In this document: piece by piece, positions 49,164 to 60,838 of the stretch
Layout of the letters: every line of letters starts with the position of its first letter
How positions within the stretch are numbered: position 1 is the stretch's first letter
NCBI GenBank assembly: GCA_039621445.1
Contig: CP154957.1
Span: 32,692,399-32,756,398 of the forward strand
Length of the DNA stretch: 64,000 nt
Reading direction: 5' to 3'
DNA from: Euglena gracilis
Lineage: Eukaryota; Euglenida; Euglenophyceae; Euglenales
Notes under the pieces: model-generated
Database searches by the model: none
What the model saw: the letters and a program-made list of their open reading frames with translations, nothing else
What the model was told of the DNA's origin: nothing
Position numbers and translations under genes: made by a program

Positions 49164-50064
49164 TCATTGGCAAACATCTAACTCTTGTGTGAGGTGCAAG
49201 GAGGTAAGCAATGGCGACAGGGCAAGGGAGGGAAATTCTCCCAAACGCGCCTTCCACCATGCAACACGACCAGCAGTGGTGGTGGTTGGCTTTGGCTGAG
49301 GTGCTGGCAAAACAGCATACCGATCCCATTGATTCCAGGTGGTCACTTGGTCATTCACATTCATGTATAAACGGTTTTGACGACGTATTTGGTTTTTAGT
49401 TGTTTCTGATGTTTCAATATGGAGAAACCAAGTGCCACGAAGATTGATGGGATCCACCAAAGTGATATCTTCGCCATCGATGGACATATACTTCAGAAAC
49501 AAATTTCTTAAAAGGACTTCCGTCATTCAGTTTTGCGAGCGGAATGTTGCTTGAGGCCATCGCACTTACAACATCTTTCAAAAAAGTCTCTTGCATTTTC
49601 CCCTTAGATTTCCAACCAGAGAGGCTCTTGTCCACTTTGGTCTTTTTTTGCTGGGGTTCTTGGGATGTTTCATGAGAGTTGGCACATGGCACATTAACCA
49701 TAATGGTGGGTGGCGACACCAAAACTGGGAGTTGTGCAATGGCAGGTGCCTTCGTCTTTTTCTCTTCAAGCCTCTTGACGTGGATGCTTTCCACAAACGA
49801 CTTCCCCTCACCTTTTCCAACTTGATACCCCGGGCAATGTTGTTTGATGGTGGCACTGTTAGCTCCCATGCACTTTGCGCACAGAGTGCAATAAACCTAG
49901 TGAAAGAATCACAACTTTAACAGAGAAAAAAACGCTTCACATACTTTGCCTGGTTGCACCTTGTCACCACAATTTTCTGAAATGTTATCAAAACCTTCAG
50001 CTTTCGCCCAAGTAACCCATTCGCAGGTAGTCCTTTGAGCAGCATGTCTTCCAGGGTCAGGCAT
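49164..50064 (-). pseudogene. hAT-like transposase N-terminal fragment with BED-type finger
   Basis: Exon 1 is 50064-49945 (MPDPGRHAAQRTTCEW to VQPGK, 40 codons). A 48-bp intron (49944-49897, GTATGTGAAG...TTTCACTAG) follows. Exon 2 then gives a Cys/His finger, VYCTLCAKCMGANSATIKQH, and a Lys/Ser-rich linker. SAMASSNIPLAKLNDGSPF resembles the start of the hAT RNase-H-like region. Near 49500 the frame shifts by one base, and the other frame continues YMSIDGEDITLVDPINLRG to about 49164. The downstream 48.7-49.1 kb is AT-rich and shows no clear catalytic residues, so the element appears 3'-truncated or decayed. The call rests on domain order and pattern. Confidence 0.6.
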
Positions 50065-50252
50065 AATGGCAGGAGAAGAGAGGCCGCACAGAGACAAAAA
50101 TCAGTCGCACTGGAAATTGCCCCTTAGGGAAAAAACTGTTAAGGGAAAAAAAACTCGAAAAAAGGGCAACAATTTTTTTCATTTTCGGCCATTTTCGGCC
50201 ATTTTCGGCCATTTTCGGGACCCCCACCTATAGAGTCCAAAAATTTTACTTA

Positions 50253-50511
50253 CCCCCCCCCCCCTAGTCGTATGACCGGGTTCCTGCAACCTGTGACCGG
50301 GGGGGGGGGGTCATAACACCCCCATAACCTGCAACCTGTGACCGGGGGGTGGTCATAAATGAGGCGGCGGTTGTAGGTAAGGTGGTGTTAAATTTTTCGC
50401 AACCTGCAACCTGTGACCGGGGGGGGGGTCATAACACCCCCATGGCCTGCAACCTGTGACCGGGGGGTGGTCATAAATGAGGGGTGGTCATACGACTAGG
50501 GGGGGGGGGGG
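50253..50511. mobile_element. Inverted-terminal-repeat element with C-rich ends (family 3)
   Basis: Element of 259 bp. The left end is 12 C followed by TAGTCGTATGACC; the right end is GGTCATACGACTA followed by 13 G, a perfect inverse of about 25 bp. A TA dinucleotide lies on both sides, compatible with a TA target duplication. The interior repeats a CCTGCAACCTGTGACCGGGG unit several times. Confidence 0.65.
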
Positions 50512-50980
50512 TAGGTGCTATTTTTACTTAGGTGCTTGTACACAGCATGTCCCGAAAAAGATGCCCAAAATTGAGGTGAGAGAAAAAAGCCACTGTGCCA
50601 GTTGTACAGTTGTTCATTCCTGCTGTTTTCTGCGGTCCCCCTCAGACCCGTTTCCTTCTGCCTTCTCAGGGCCTAAACACAGCACCAGTTAAAACTCAAA
50701 CGGCATTCCACAAATTCCACAATTCCATAATTGCAATTCCACAAGTTTCATGGTGAAGAGAAACATTTATATTCCAGTGAAGAAAGCAGGCAGGGAACCA
50801 TGTCAGACACAGCACACAGAAACACCTTTGCGGACATTGTGTTTTGGATAGGAAAGTGAAAAGATATAGGATTGGGGTTGGCACAGAGAGATAGCGGTGG
50901 TTGGTAAAATTGCAGCCAATGAGTGGTTGCGGTCCATTTCCACCCCTCGGGGAGGGGGGGGGACACTGGGCCGGCACGGG

Positions 50981-53900
50981 TCATGGGAGGTGTTGGTGAA
51001 GGTAGTCCGCGATGGCCGGGTGCCCTTTGCGGCGCGCCTCCTGCACGAGGCTCTGCTTCGCCCGGTGCCCCGGGGCGGGCCGGGCCCCGGCCTCCACCAG
51101 CCGGCGCACCGCGTCCGTGCTGGCCGTGCGGGACGTCGCGGCAGCGGCCAGGACGCTGCTGTACTCCTGCTCGTCCGACACCTGACGGGTCCGATGCACC
51201 GCCAGTCACAAGTTTGAACAAAAAACAGCCAAAAAAAGTGCGATTCCACAATCAGAGGTTCTTGGAAACCCATGTGTGTACAGAAACATACGCAAGGCAG
51301 GCACAGGCGCGCGTGTGAGCGCGCGCACACACAGAGAGAGGGCCGGGAGACGGGCAGACAGACAGACAGACACAAACACAGACACACTGACAGAGATAGG
51401 CATATAACAGGCACACGCATACGCACACATACGCACACGCACAATTGCACACCACACAAAAGCAAGCACGCACGATCAGCAATTGGCACGGCACCAATCC
51501 AAAGAAGCAGACAGCGCCGCCAGGAAGGGAGGCAGTGGCACTGCGAGGCGATGCTGCACCTGTTGGTTTGGGTCCGCCTTGCCCTCCAGCAAGAGACCCA
51601 CCACCGCGGATGACCCTGCCTCGGCGGCCAGCAAGAGAGGGAACGACCCATCCTGTGAGGCACGGCGGTCTTTGGCTGTGTTCGGTCAATGGGGCGTAAT
51701 GCGGATCGACGGCGACACCGAGACAACGAGCTGGAGAGCACTTCATCCCACTCCAACAGGTTCAGGCCAGGTCTGCCCCATACCTTGAAGGTGGCAGGAA
51801 TTCACCAAAAAGCAGTCCAAGGTTTCCAACGGTTTCCTTCGCGTACTGCAACACGAACGAAAAGACATACGTCGGTTTCAACGGTGAGGTCCGCATTCAG
51901 ACAGAGCAGCCGCTCCACAACTGCCTCCATGCCTCGTTCGCATGCGGCGTGCAGGGCCGTCAGACAGGAGCAGAGGTTTTTTAGGACCCGGGGGGAGGGG
52001 GAGGTCCGGACAGGTTTTGATATAAGGACAGGTGGGGAGGGTGGTCCGGACCCCCCCCCCTGCGGGCCAGGAGGGGGGGGGGGGGGGGGGGACACCCCCC
52101 CCACCTAAACAGTGGCGCGGTCCGGGTGACCGAAAAATTTTGACCCCCCAAAACGACCAAAAGTGCCATTTTGGGCACTTCTTGGGCAAAAATTTGCCAA
52201 AAATGCAAAAATTTGCCAAAAATGCAAAAAATTTTCGGCGCAAAGTGCCGGAGGAAAAAATACCCTTGACCGGTACCCAAGGTCCCGGGGGTACCCGGGA
52301 CCTTGGGGGGGTCCCGGGTACCCCCCCCAGGGTCGGTCCGGACCCCCCTGGCAGGCGGGGGGGGGTGGGGGGGTCGGACCCCCCCCCATGCGGGCCGGGC
52401 CAGGGGGGGGGGGGGGTGGGGGGGACACCCCCCCACCTAAACCATGTACGCCCTACTTATATCAAACCCTGGGTCCGGACCCACCCACCCACCCACCCAC
52501 CTCCTTGGGGGGCCAGGGTATTGAGTGAGCAGGGAGAGGGGGTCTGGACCTCCCTCCCCCCCTCCACAGTGCAAAATTTTTCTGGCACAAAGCGCCGGAA
52601 AAAAATTGAGCATTGAAAAAGGCCAAAAAAAACGCGAGTGTTTTTGGAAAATCGGTCAAAATGTACATCAAAATTTTCATCTTCCCCGGCGCGAAACGCT
52701 GGAATTTGGGGGGGGGGGGTCCAGAGAGAACCCCTGGACCCCTCAGTCCGAAGGGGGAGGAGGGAGAGGGTCGCTGAGCTCTTATCTCTTCAGAGTAAGA
52801 GCGAAGCTTACCATCAAGGAAATGGGATAGAACCCCCCGCCCCTGGGTAGGTAATGAAAACCTCAGATTATCACCATAACCCAGTCCATACCCTTGCTTA
52901 CCGACCCCCTGGGAGGGAGGGGGGGGGTCACTTTCCACTTTCAAAAAACCAGTCAGTCACTTTTAAAAAACCAGTCACCCACTTCCAACGGTCACTTTGG
53001 CCACTCGGGCAAAAACGGCCAAAAATCAAAGCATTTTGGTCAAAAATTCAAAAAAATTCCGACGCCTTCAGTGCCGGGTGACCACTTTCAGCCAATCCTG
53101 GCCGACCCCACAACTGGGCGGGGGCGGGGGGGGCGGGGCTGGAGCAAAAACCAGTCGGACCCCCCCGGGGGTGGGGTCAGACACAACTTGAGCAATGGTA
53201 TGTCCTGGACCAGTTCCAAGATTTTTTCTATCACAAGCGACTGGATGCCGGCTTTCCGAATCACCTCCGTTTGACCCCCGCCAGGCATGAGTTATTCAGC
53301 CAACAAGGGATCTAATTGGGTAGGATTTGCCACCCCCCCCCCCCAATTTGGACTCTGCCGTTTCGCCGGGGGGAGATTTTTGGTGAAAAAATCGATTTTT
53401 CAAAAAAATGGCCATTAAAAAAACGGCCATTTTGGGGTGTTTTCGGGCATTTTTGGGGGGCCAAAAATTTGACGTTTTCAAAAATATGTCGACAATGAAG
53501 CAAAATCAAAGGAAATGTCTAAAAAAAAAAATGCAGCCCTTGGGATGCCCTATCCAACCTTGCTTTACTTTTTCCCCAATACTTCGTGTAGCCAGCCCGA
53601 GTTACGGCCATTTTTCCATCAAAGAAAATGTCCGCCGACCTGAAACAAAGTCCCTCTGGAATGCCCTATCTGACGGTATTTTGATTTCCCCACAACTCCA
53701 CCGCTAATGTTGCCATTTTCAGGGCGTTTTGATCCCAATACTGTGTGTTCTGGTCTGTTTCAACTTAGTCGTTTTTGGGCCATATCGAGGGCAAGAAAAT
53801 CGAAAGGTAACAATATCTCCAAAATGGTGGCCAATTAAAAGAAATCACTGGGGAGACCGGGCCAGGCCGGGCCGGGCCCGGTTGCTTGGCACCATCAGGC

Positions 53901-56900
53901 AGGTAAGAGCTCAGCACTACACAAAACCTGGACTGGACCCCCTCCCCCCCCCCGGGGTTGTCTGAACCCCCGTCCACAAAACCACCGCTCACTTAATACC
54001 CTGCCCCCTCCACCCGGGGGGGCTCGGGGGGACCCACTTTGGGGGGGGGGTCATTTTTGGGGTCCAAAAATTTTTTGGTGCTTCGCGCCAAAAATAGAGG
54101 AAAACCTCACCCCGGCAGGGTACACACTCAGCCTGACCCCCCCAGGGGGGTGAGGGCTCGCCTGGACCCACCCACCCACTCACCCACCCCCAATCACGAA
54201 GCTTTAAAAAAAATCTCTGGACGGGAGTCTTCCACAGCAACGTTCACCGCGGCTTTGGCGTCCAATAGCAGCAGGGCCACCTCTGTGAAACCCTACAGCC
54301 GATCCAAAAGACAAACCTTTGCTGCAGCCGGAAAGCCACACGCTGAGGACCCCCAAGGACCGTGGCCAGATTTTGATCAGCCCACCCTCCCGGGGGTCAG
54401 AGGGCCCTGGAGTAACTGCCTAATTGTGGCAGAAGTTTGCCTATAAAAAAAAATGGGTCATCTCAGGCGCTTCTGGGGACATCGGCCACAGAGAGGTGCA
54501 TGGCCGAATGCCCAGGCACTTTTGGCCACGTGCCCCCCCCCTGAACACCTCCCCCAGGACCCGCGCCTCCTTTTAACCAGAAGCTGCAGCTGCAACCGCA
54601 AAAAGATATTCGTGCTCTGCGCACTAAAAAAGCTGATGGCCAAACTGAATTTTAAGGTGTGGCAGACCCACCTGGGAACCTGGGTGCTGGGCATTCGCAC
54701 CAAGGCACCAAGACTCAACCTCCCCGAAAAAGAAATTGAAGGGCTACCCATGCATCCCTGTGTGGGTTGGAAATCCACAGGGAACCAATCACACCTCGCG
54801 GCACGCCACAAATAACGGGGTCTCGTTGTCGATGTCCGGAGCATCGACGTCGACGGAAGCCTGGAGCAGCCGGTGGACCACCTCCGCGTGCCCGTTAATG
54901 GCGGCCACGAAGAGGGGGCTCGCCCTCTTGCCAACTGAATTGCGGGGCTGGTTGCGCACAGGCGTTGTGCAAAGAGCCTTCTGAAGTGCAGATCACCCAC
55001 CATTGACACTGCACAATAAACCTATAATGCACGCAGCCTCATGCTGTGTGCACACAGCATTACATCTAAACACACACATAGATAGATATATGGTGGCAAT
55101 GAACTACATGGCCCCCGGGGGGCCATATAGTTCATCCAGCGGGGGGGGGGGGGGATAGTTCGTCCCGGGTCCCACATTTCGGATGTTTCGGTCCCTTTCG
55201 CCCGGGAAACGTGCCGCTTCCGGGCAACTTCGGGCGGATTTGGCGAGAATGTGTGTTTAAATTTTGGAATAGGCGAGGGTCAGGATCGCCACTCCGAAAA
55301 ATGCCCCTGTTTGGGGAAATAATTGGCTGGAAGTTAGATACCAGTTTCGGAAGATTTTTGGGAACACATTTCATTTAAAACTCCCCCGAATTCGGCCTAA
55401 ATTCGGGTGACCTGGGTCTGGAATGCGGTCTAAGATGTTCCTAAATTCCTAAAAAAAAAACAGGAGCCCCATGGGAGATCGGTCGGAACCCTAATTCTAT
55501 CTTAATCAATAACCCCATTATTCTCTGAAGATCATGGACCAGCAAGGCCGCCTGGTATCAACTGCCTGGCCGGCGTCGGCTCCGGCCTGCAGCAGCCGCT
55601 CCAGCACGGCCACGTGCCCGGACTGGGCCGCCACCACGAGCGGGGTGCTGCCATCCTCCGTGGTGGCCACGTCCAGCATGGCGCCGGCGGCCACCAGCAC
55701 CTGGCCGGCCAGCAAAGCCCAGGCGGCAGCAGTCGGCGGCAATTGCGGCTGCATTCTTGGTGGCTTTTGTCAGCATTTTGTGCTGGCTGCAAGTCGCCGG
55801 CTCGATCCCAGAAGAATTCAAATCCCCTCCCGACTGATGATTCAGCACCATTGAGAAAAGACCCACCGGCTTCTGTGGGGAGGGGGTTTATGCCCCCCCA
55901 AATGTTGGAAGTGTTGGGGAAAAGTGGGCTCTAGGGCTCCCTGGACAGATACTGGGGGGTGGGGGGGTAGGCTGGCCTCCCCCTTTACAACAGCATTGCA
56001 CACCTACTACGGCGCCGGACAATCCGGGTCGTTGTTGTTTTTCGTTGCAAGGGGGGCGGGGAGGCATTTGGCACTGCAGAGTGGGACTGCGGGGGCTGGA
56101 GGGAGGGGCCGGATCACCTGCACCACCTCCAAGTGGTTGGACTCGCTGGCGGCGTACAAGGCGGTGGCGCCATCGGTGTCCCAGGTCATACGTCCACTTC
56201 GTGACCCCTGGGGGCACTTTCCCCGGGCCCAAACCCACTTTTTTTGAAAACCCACACCCCCTGGGGGTCAACCACCCACCCATCAGGGGTCAACCATCCA
56301 CCTACCCACCCCCCCACTCAGCCAAAATGGGCCGAAACCCCTTGAAAAAAAAAATTCCTTCGGCTGAGCCAGAATCTGACCCATGGCGCACCCCCCAGGG
56401 GGTCCAGAGGCCCAAACCCACCCACTCTCAAAAACCCACCCACCCACCCACCCCCCTCTGGGGGGTGGGGTCACACCCAGGGGGGGGAGGGGGGTGTAAG
56501 TGAATCCATGGTCGCGGGGACGGTCCAGGTCGGCCTGAGCGGCGACCAGCAGTTCCACGCAGGCGACATGGCCCTCATGCTTGGGCCGCGCACACCGCAC
56601 CGTTGCCCAGCAGATGTGTCCATGTGCGTTGAGATTTCCCAAAACTGACAAATGACTTGAGAGCAGCTCCGGGGGGGGACGCTTGAACGAACCCTTGAAA
56701 ACTGAACGCAAACGAACACAAAAAAAACACAAAAAAAGCAAATTTTGCCCAGAATCGATAAAATAAAAAAGTTTGATTTTTTGAAGGAAAAAAAATGTCT
56801 ACGTTTCCCCCCTCCTTTCAGCTCATGTGGTTCAAGAATGGGCAGGAGGGGTCACAGAATCACTCGGAGATGTCAGGAAAGGACGAAAGGACAAAAGGGA

Positions 56901-59900
56901 CACTGGGAAGGGTGCACTGCCCAGGTTCTGAGCAGCGGCCAAGAGTGCGTGGCTTTGGTCACAACAGACTTCGTTTACGTTGGCTTTGTGCTCGATGAGG
57001 AGCTCCACAAGCTGTTAGCAAAAAGGTACTGTGGTTCAAAAAAATAAGCTGGGAATGGTCAGGATCAAGGGGTATCCACCATGTGAATGTTGGTTATTCA
57101 ACTTGGATTATTATAATATTTACACATATTCTTTGAATAATTTAGATGTCACCAGAAAAAAATATTCGGTAACACTAATTTACTGCCCCCCCCCCCCCGG
57201 GGGGGAGGGTCCCACTTCTTTCACCAACTCCAAATTTTGGATTTTGTGCCTCCGATTCATACCCCCCCCCTTGTCCAACGACCACTAAATATCGCTACTG
57301 ACCGGGGGGGGGGTCGCTATTTTGGCCAAATATTGCTACTGACCGGGGGGGTGGTCGTTAGACAAGACCGGGGTCAAAAAAAATTTTTCCCGCGTGCACA
57401 AATGGTCACAAAATGGTCACAAAATGGCCAAAAGTGGTCAAAATGGGGCAAAAAGTGGATAAAAGCAGTCAGAAGTGGCTTAAAATGGCCACAAATGTGC
57501 AAAAATAGCCAGAAGCAGCCAAAAATTGGCATAAATGAAGCAAAAATGCATTCAAAGCATCCAAAAGTGGCCTAATTTGCCAAATGCAACCCAGATAGGC
57601 CAAAAGTGGCCAAAAGTGGCCCAAAATGGCCAAAACATGGCCAAAAAAGGCCAAAAGATGCTAATTTGCCGGAAACCAGGTAAAAAAAAAACGAGGTACA
57701 AAATCTGCCATGAAAGTTGTAAGAAAAGGCTGGACAAGGGGGGGGGGCGGAGGTACTATTTCTGTTAATCCTGGGATTACGGTTAGGGTCAAAGTCAGGA
57801 ATGGGGTTAGGGTTGCGATTTGGGGAAAACGTCAGGCCGAAATCGGGTCGATTTGCGGCAAAAAGATTGGACCAAAAATTCAGCCAACATTAGGTCTGAA
57901 TTTAGCCCAACTGCCCAATTTCCCCTAACCCTGACCCTAACCCCAATCCCTGACCCTACCTACCCATAATCCTGAAAATAATCCTGTAATAACCCGCCAG
58001 CGAAAAAAGTGTTTGGCGGTAGGCGGGTTTCCCAGGAAAAAACAACAGGGGGTCCCAGTAGTACCTGGGCGGTCGAAATCCCCGGTAGGGGCCCAGCAAA
58101 TTAGCGTTGCCAGATGTTCTAATTCACTATTTGAGTAATGGATTGATTCCATCATACAAATTCATTCCACAAACCCTGAAGGAGACAAAGAAACCATCAA
58201 AGACGAGGGGCGACAACCTCCAGGTTGCCATTCATGGCGGCGATGTACAGGGGCGGGTACCCCGAGCTGGAGACCGCCCCGTCCAACCCCCAGCCCGCCG
58301 CCAGCAGCGTCCGGACGATGGCCGGCCAGCCGTTCTCGCAGGCGCAGACGAGCGCGTTGCGCCCGCCCGGCCCCTGGAGCCAGGCACAGGCTGTTTTTTT
58401 ACCAACCCCGGGGGGGAGGGGGGGTCCGGAGTGCCTATGAGTGCCTGTCCAGGCAGGCACTACCCGCCCCCCCCGGGGGGTCGGATTTCGGCCTGTGCCC
58501 AGGCGCATTCCTTTGAAAATAGGCCATTTTCGGCTCCCCGGCGCCTTCGGCGCCGGGTCTGTGCTAGGACACTTTTGGCCGTGTGCCCTACCCCCCCTGG
58601 GGGGGGGGTCGGATTTGGAGTGCCTTGGAGTGCCTGCCCAGGCAGGCACCCCCCCCCAGGGTGGGGTCAGCACCCAACTAAAATACGGCCTGGCCAGGCA
58701 CTGCGGCCGTCGGACAGGCCTGAAGAGAAGGCCCCGGGGCAGTTTTGTATCAATGGAAGACCCAACGGAAACAGCCGCAGCATGCTCTAAACATACATGT
58801 GTCAGTCAGACTGGGGGGAAACACTTGCAATATTTGCAATATTTCCCCTCTGCGCGGGAACACAGGTAAAGAAATGAACATGAGGAGACTCTGTCCAATT
58901 CCGCATCAAGGACACACCGTCCGCTGCGGCAAGCAGCAACTCAACCACATCCATGTGTCCCTCTTGGCAAGCAGCATGCAAGGGGTTGCACTCGTCATTT
59001 GCGCTGGTTTGCAAAGAGGCCTACAGCGATCGAAAAAGCACAGTTCGTTTTTCACACCCACGCATGAGATCAATGAAAAAAAAGCTGGCCGTTCAGCAAT
59101 ATAAACGGTAGCAGTCGCCCGGTGAGGTGTTGGGCCCATCTTCTCTGTAGTGTGGGTGGAGTTCCCGATGTCCCTCCTGCGTTAAACCTGGAAATGGACA
59201 AAAAGGGCCCTCGGTGCACGCCTTGGCTTCCAGCAGTGGCTTCACGCAGTCCGCCTTCCCATTCACGGCGGCGATGTACAGCGCCGCCATGCCGGGGTCC
59301 ATCAGGAGGTTCACATCGGCGGAGTGCTGCAGCAGCAGCCGGCGGCATAGCTTCCCTCAATGACCCAGGAGGGGGGGAGCACTTTTTCCCAAGGCAAAAC
59401 ACTTGGTTTGTTTTGTGAAAACTCACCCACCCACAACCCATCCACCCACCCAGCTGAAACCCACCCAAAATTGGACCAATCACCCACCCACACCCACACC
59501 CACACACCCACACCCACACCCACACCCACACCCAAACACCCACACCCACACCCGCACACCCACACTCACACCCACACCCACACCCAAACACCCAAACACC
59601 CACACCCGCACCCGCACACCCACACCCACACACCCACACCCACACACCCACCCACCCACCCACCCACCCACACACCCACACCCAGACACCCACCCACACA
59701 CCCACACCCACACCCACACCCACACCCACACCCACACCCACACCCACACACCCACACCCACACACCCACACCCACACCCACACCCACACCCACACCCACA
59801 CCCACACCCACACCCACACCCACACACCCACACCCACACACCCACACCCACACCCACACCCACACCCACACCCACACCCACACCCACACCCACACCCACA

Positions 59901-60838
59901 CCCACACCCACACCCACACCCACACCCACACCCACACCCACACACCCACACCCACACCCACACCCACACCCACACCCACACCCACACCCACACCCACACC
60001 CACACCCACACCCACACCCACACCCACACCCACACACTCAAAAACCCACTCCCCCTGTGGGGTGGGTCAGGCTGGTGTTCAGTGAATCTATGGGCGGCAG
60101 GCGTCGGCATGGCCCGCCTGGCAGCAGAGATGGAGCGGGGTTGCGCCGGCCGAGGTGCGGTGGTCCACGGGGGCCCCAGCCTGCAGTGGGGGGGGGGAGG
60201 CGGGGAACAGACACGGCGCATCCGCCGGCTGCTTGCGAGACGGGCGAAGGAATGGCCAATGCATGGTCAAACACCAGAAAATGACAGGCCGCTGAAGGCA
60301 GGACTCTCCCCTCAAATTGTGATCAACAACACATTCATCCACCTCAAACCATAATTCTTTGCCACTGGAAAACAAAGGAACAAGAAAAAAGAAACACACA
60401 ATTTTTGAGAAAGAAAGCAGAATTTGAAATGAATGTTTGCAAAAAAACCTTCATTTTTGGGGGAAAAAAGTTCAAAATTTTGGGAACTTCAAAAAATCTG
60501 CTGCAATCCTCGGAATAACTACAGAGAAATCTTGAGATTGCAATTTACATGCATTTCCACAAGAAATATGTAAAACGCCAATGGAAAAAATGCCAGGTGC
60601 ATTTTGCATAAGAGCAATTTTTTTGTCGCTTGGCAGATCAACTGTCATCGCTCCTTCAGTTTGCACACCAGCAAAAGCTTTTCAGCGCCTTCAGCATGGC
60701 CTTCGTGACAGAAAACAGCCAACAAATCACCCAAATCAGCAAGGAGACTGGCATCTTTCTCCCCATCACAGGTGTGCACCTTCAAGAGGAGGTTAGCCAA
60801 GGCTTGCTGTAAAAATTCGTCCGAGCCTTCGTCTTGCC
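50981..60838 (-). CDS. Ankyrin-repeat protein, many exons
   Basis: Exons in coding order: 60838-60669, 60180-60103, about 59335-59220, 59003-58916, 58373-58218, 57011-56979, about 56600-56510, about 56200-56120, 55700-about 55573, 54934-54795, 54292-54242, about 51955-51871, 51652-51560, 51181-50981 (TGA 50983-50981). Each block supplies about one ankyrin repeat. Examples are TPLHLCCQAGHAD, MAALYIAAVNGKADCV, NPLHAACQEGHMDVVELLL, YPPLYIAAMNGNLELVELLI (made across a junction), TPLVVAAQSGHVAVLERLL, SPLFVAAINGHAEVVHRLL and TALHAACERGMEAVVERLL. Phase and repeat periodicity agree at most junctions. The C-terminus is a partial repeat ending ADYLHQHLP. No enzymatic domain is visible, so it is probably a protein-binding scaffold. 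The 60103 junction needs a GC donor, and the exon at about 51955 lacks an obvious AG acceptor. The N-terminus is not located. Confidence 0.86.
52011..52471. mobile_element. hAT-like MITE, family 1, copy 2
   Basis: Element of 461 bp with the same termini (CAGGTTTTGATATAAGGA ... CTTATATCAAACCCTG) and the same internal order of G-runs and hairpin as copy 1. Identical 8-bp flanks GGTCCGGA lie at 52003-52010 and 52472-52479. It sits just upstream, in transcription sense, of the ankyrin exon at about 51955. Confidence 0.85.
57262..57366. mobile_element. Family 3-like inverted-repeat element
   Basis: About 105 bp with ends CCCCCCCCCTTGTCCAACGACC and GGTCGTTAGACAAG (inverse with one mismatch). A CTACTGACCGGGGGGG unit occurs twice inside. 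It is related in structure, and partly in sequence, to the 50253 element. A third, more diverged relative lies around 22850-23050 (repeated CTGCAACCCCTGACC units). Confidence 0.5.
57775..57960. repeat. Short telomere-like blocks in both orientations
   Basis: GGGGTTAGGGTTGCG at about 57800 and CCCTAACCCTGACCCTAACCCC at about 57925 (region cited, not a perfect array) form an imperfect inverted pair in an ankyrin-gene intron. Confidence 0.6.
58387..58692. mobile_element. hAT-like MITE, family 2, copy 3
   Basis: Element of 306 bp with ends CAGGCTGTTTTTTTACC and ACTAAAATACGGCCTG. Identical 8-bp flanks GCCAGGCA lie at 58379-58386 and 58693-58700. The interior has a GGCGCCTTCGGCGCC hairpin. The left flank abuts the splice acceptor of the ankyrin exon 58373-58218. 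Confidence 0.8.
59483..60037. repeat. 550-bp (CACACC)n minisatellite
   Basis: Hexamer ACACCC/CACACC array with CCCA variants in an ankyrin-gene intron. It is GGTGTG-type on the gene strand, starting about 65 bp after the 60103 junction. Confidence 0.97.

Noticed and set aside
53165-53275. Possible ankyrin-gene exon reading IQSLVIEKILELVQDIPLLK
   Set aside because: Helical and open, but it lacks ankyrin consensus residues, has no matching phase with its neighbours, and lies between repeat-rich blocks. Not included in the gene model.
59070-60284. Long frames of Gly-Cys-Val or Pro-Thr-His over 59.1-60.3 kb
   Set aside because: Produced by the (CACACC)n array in an intron; the real ankyrin exons lie at its edges in other frames.
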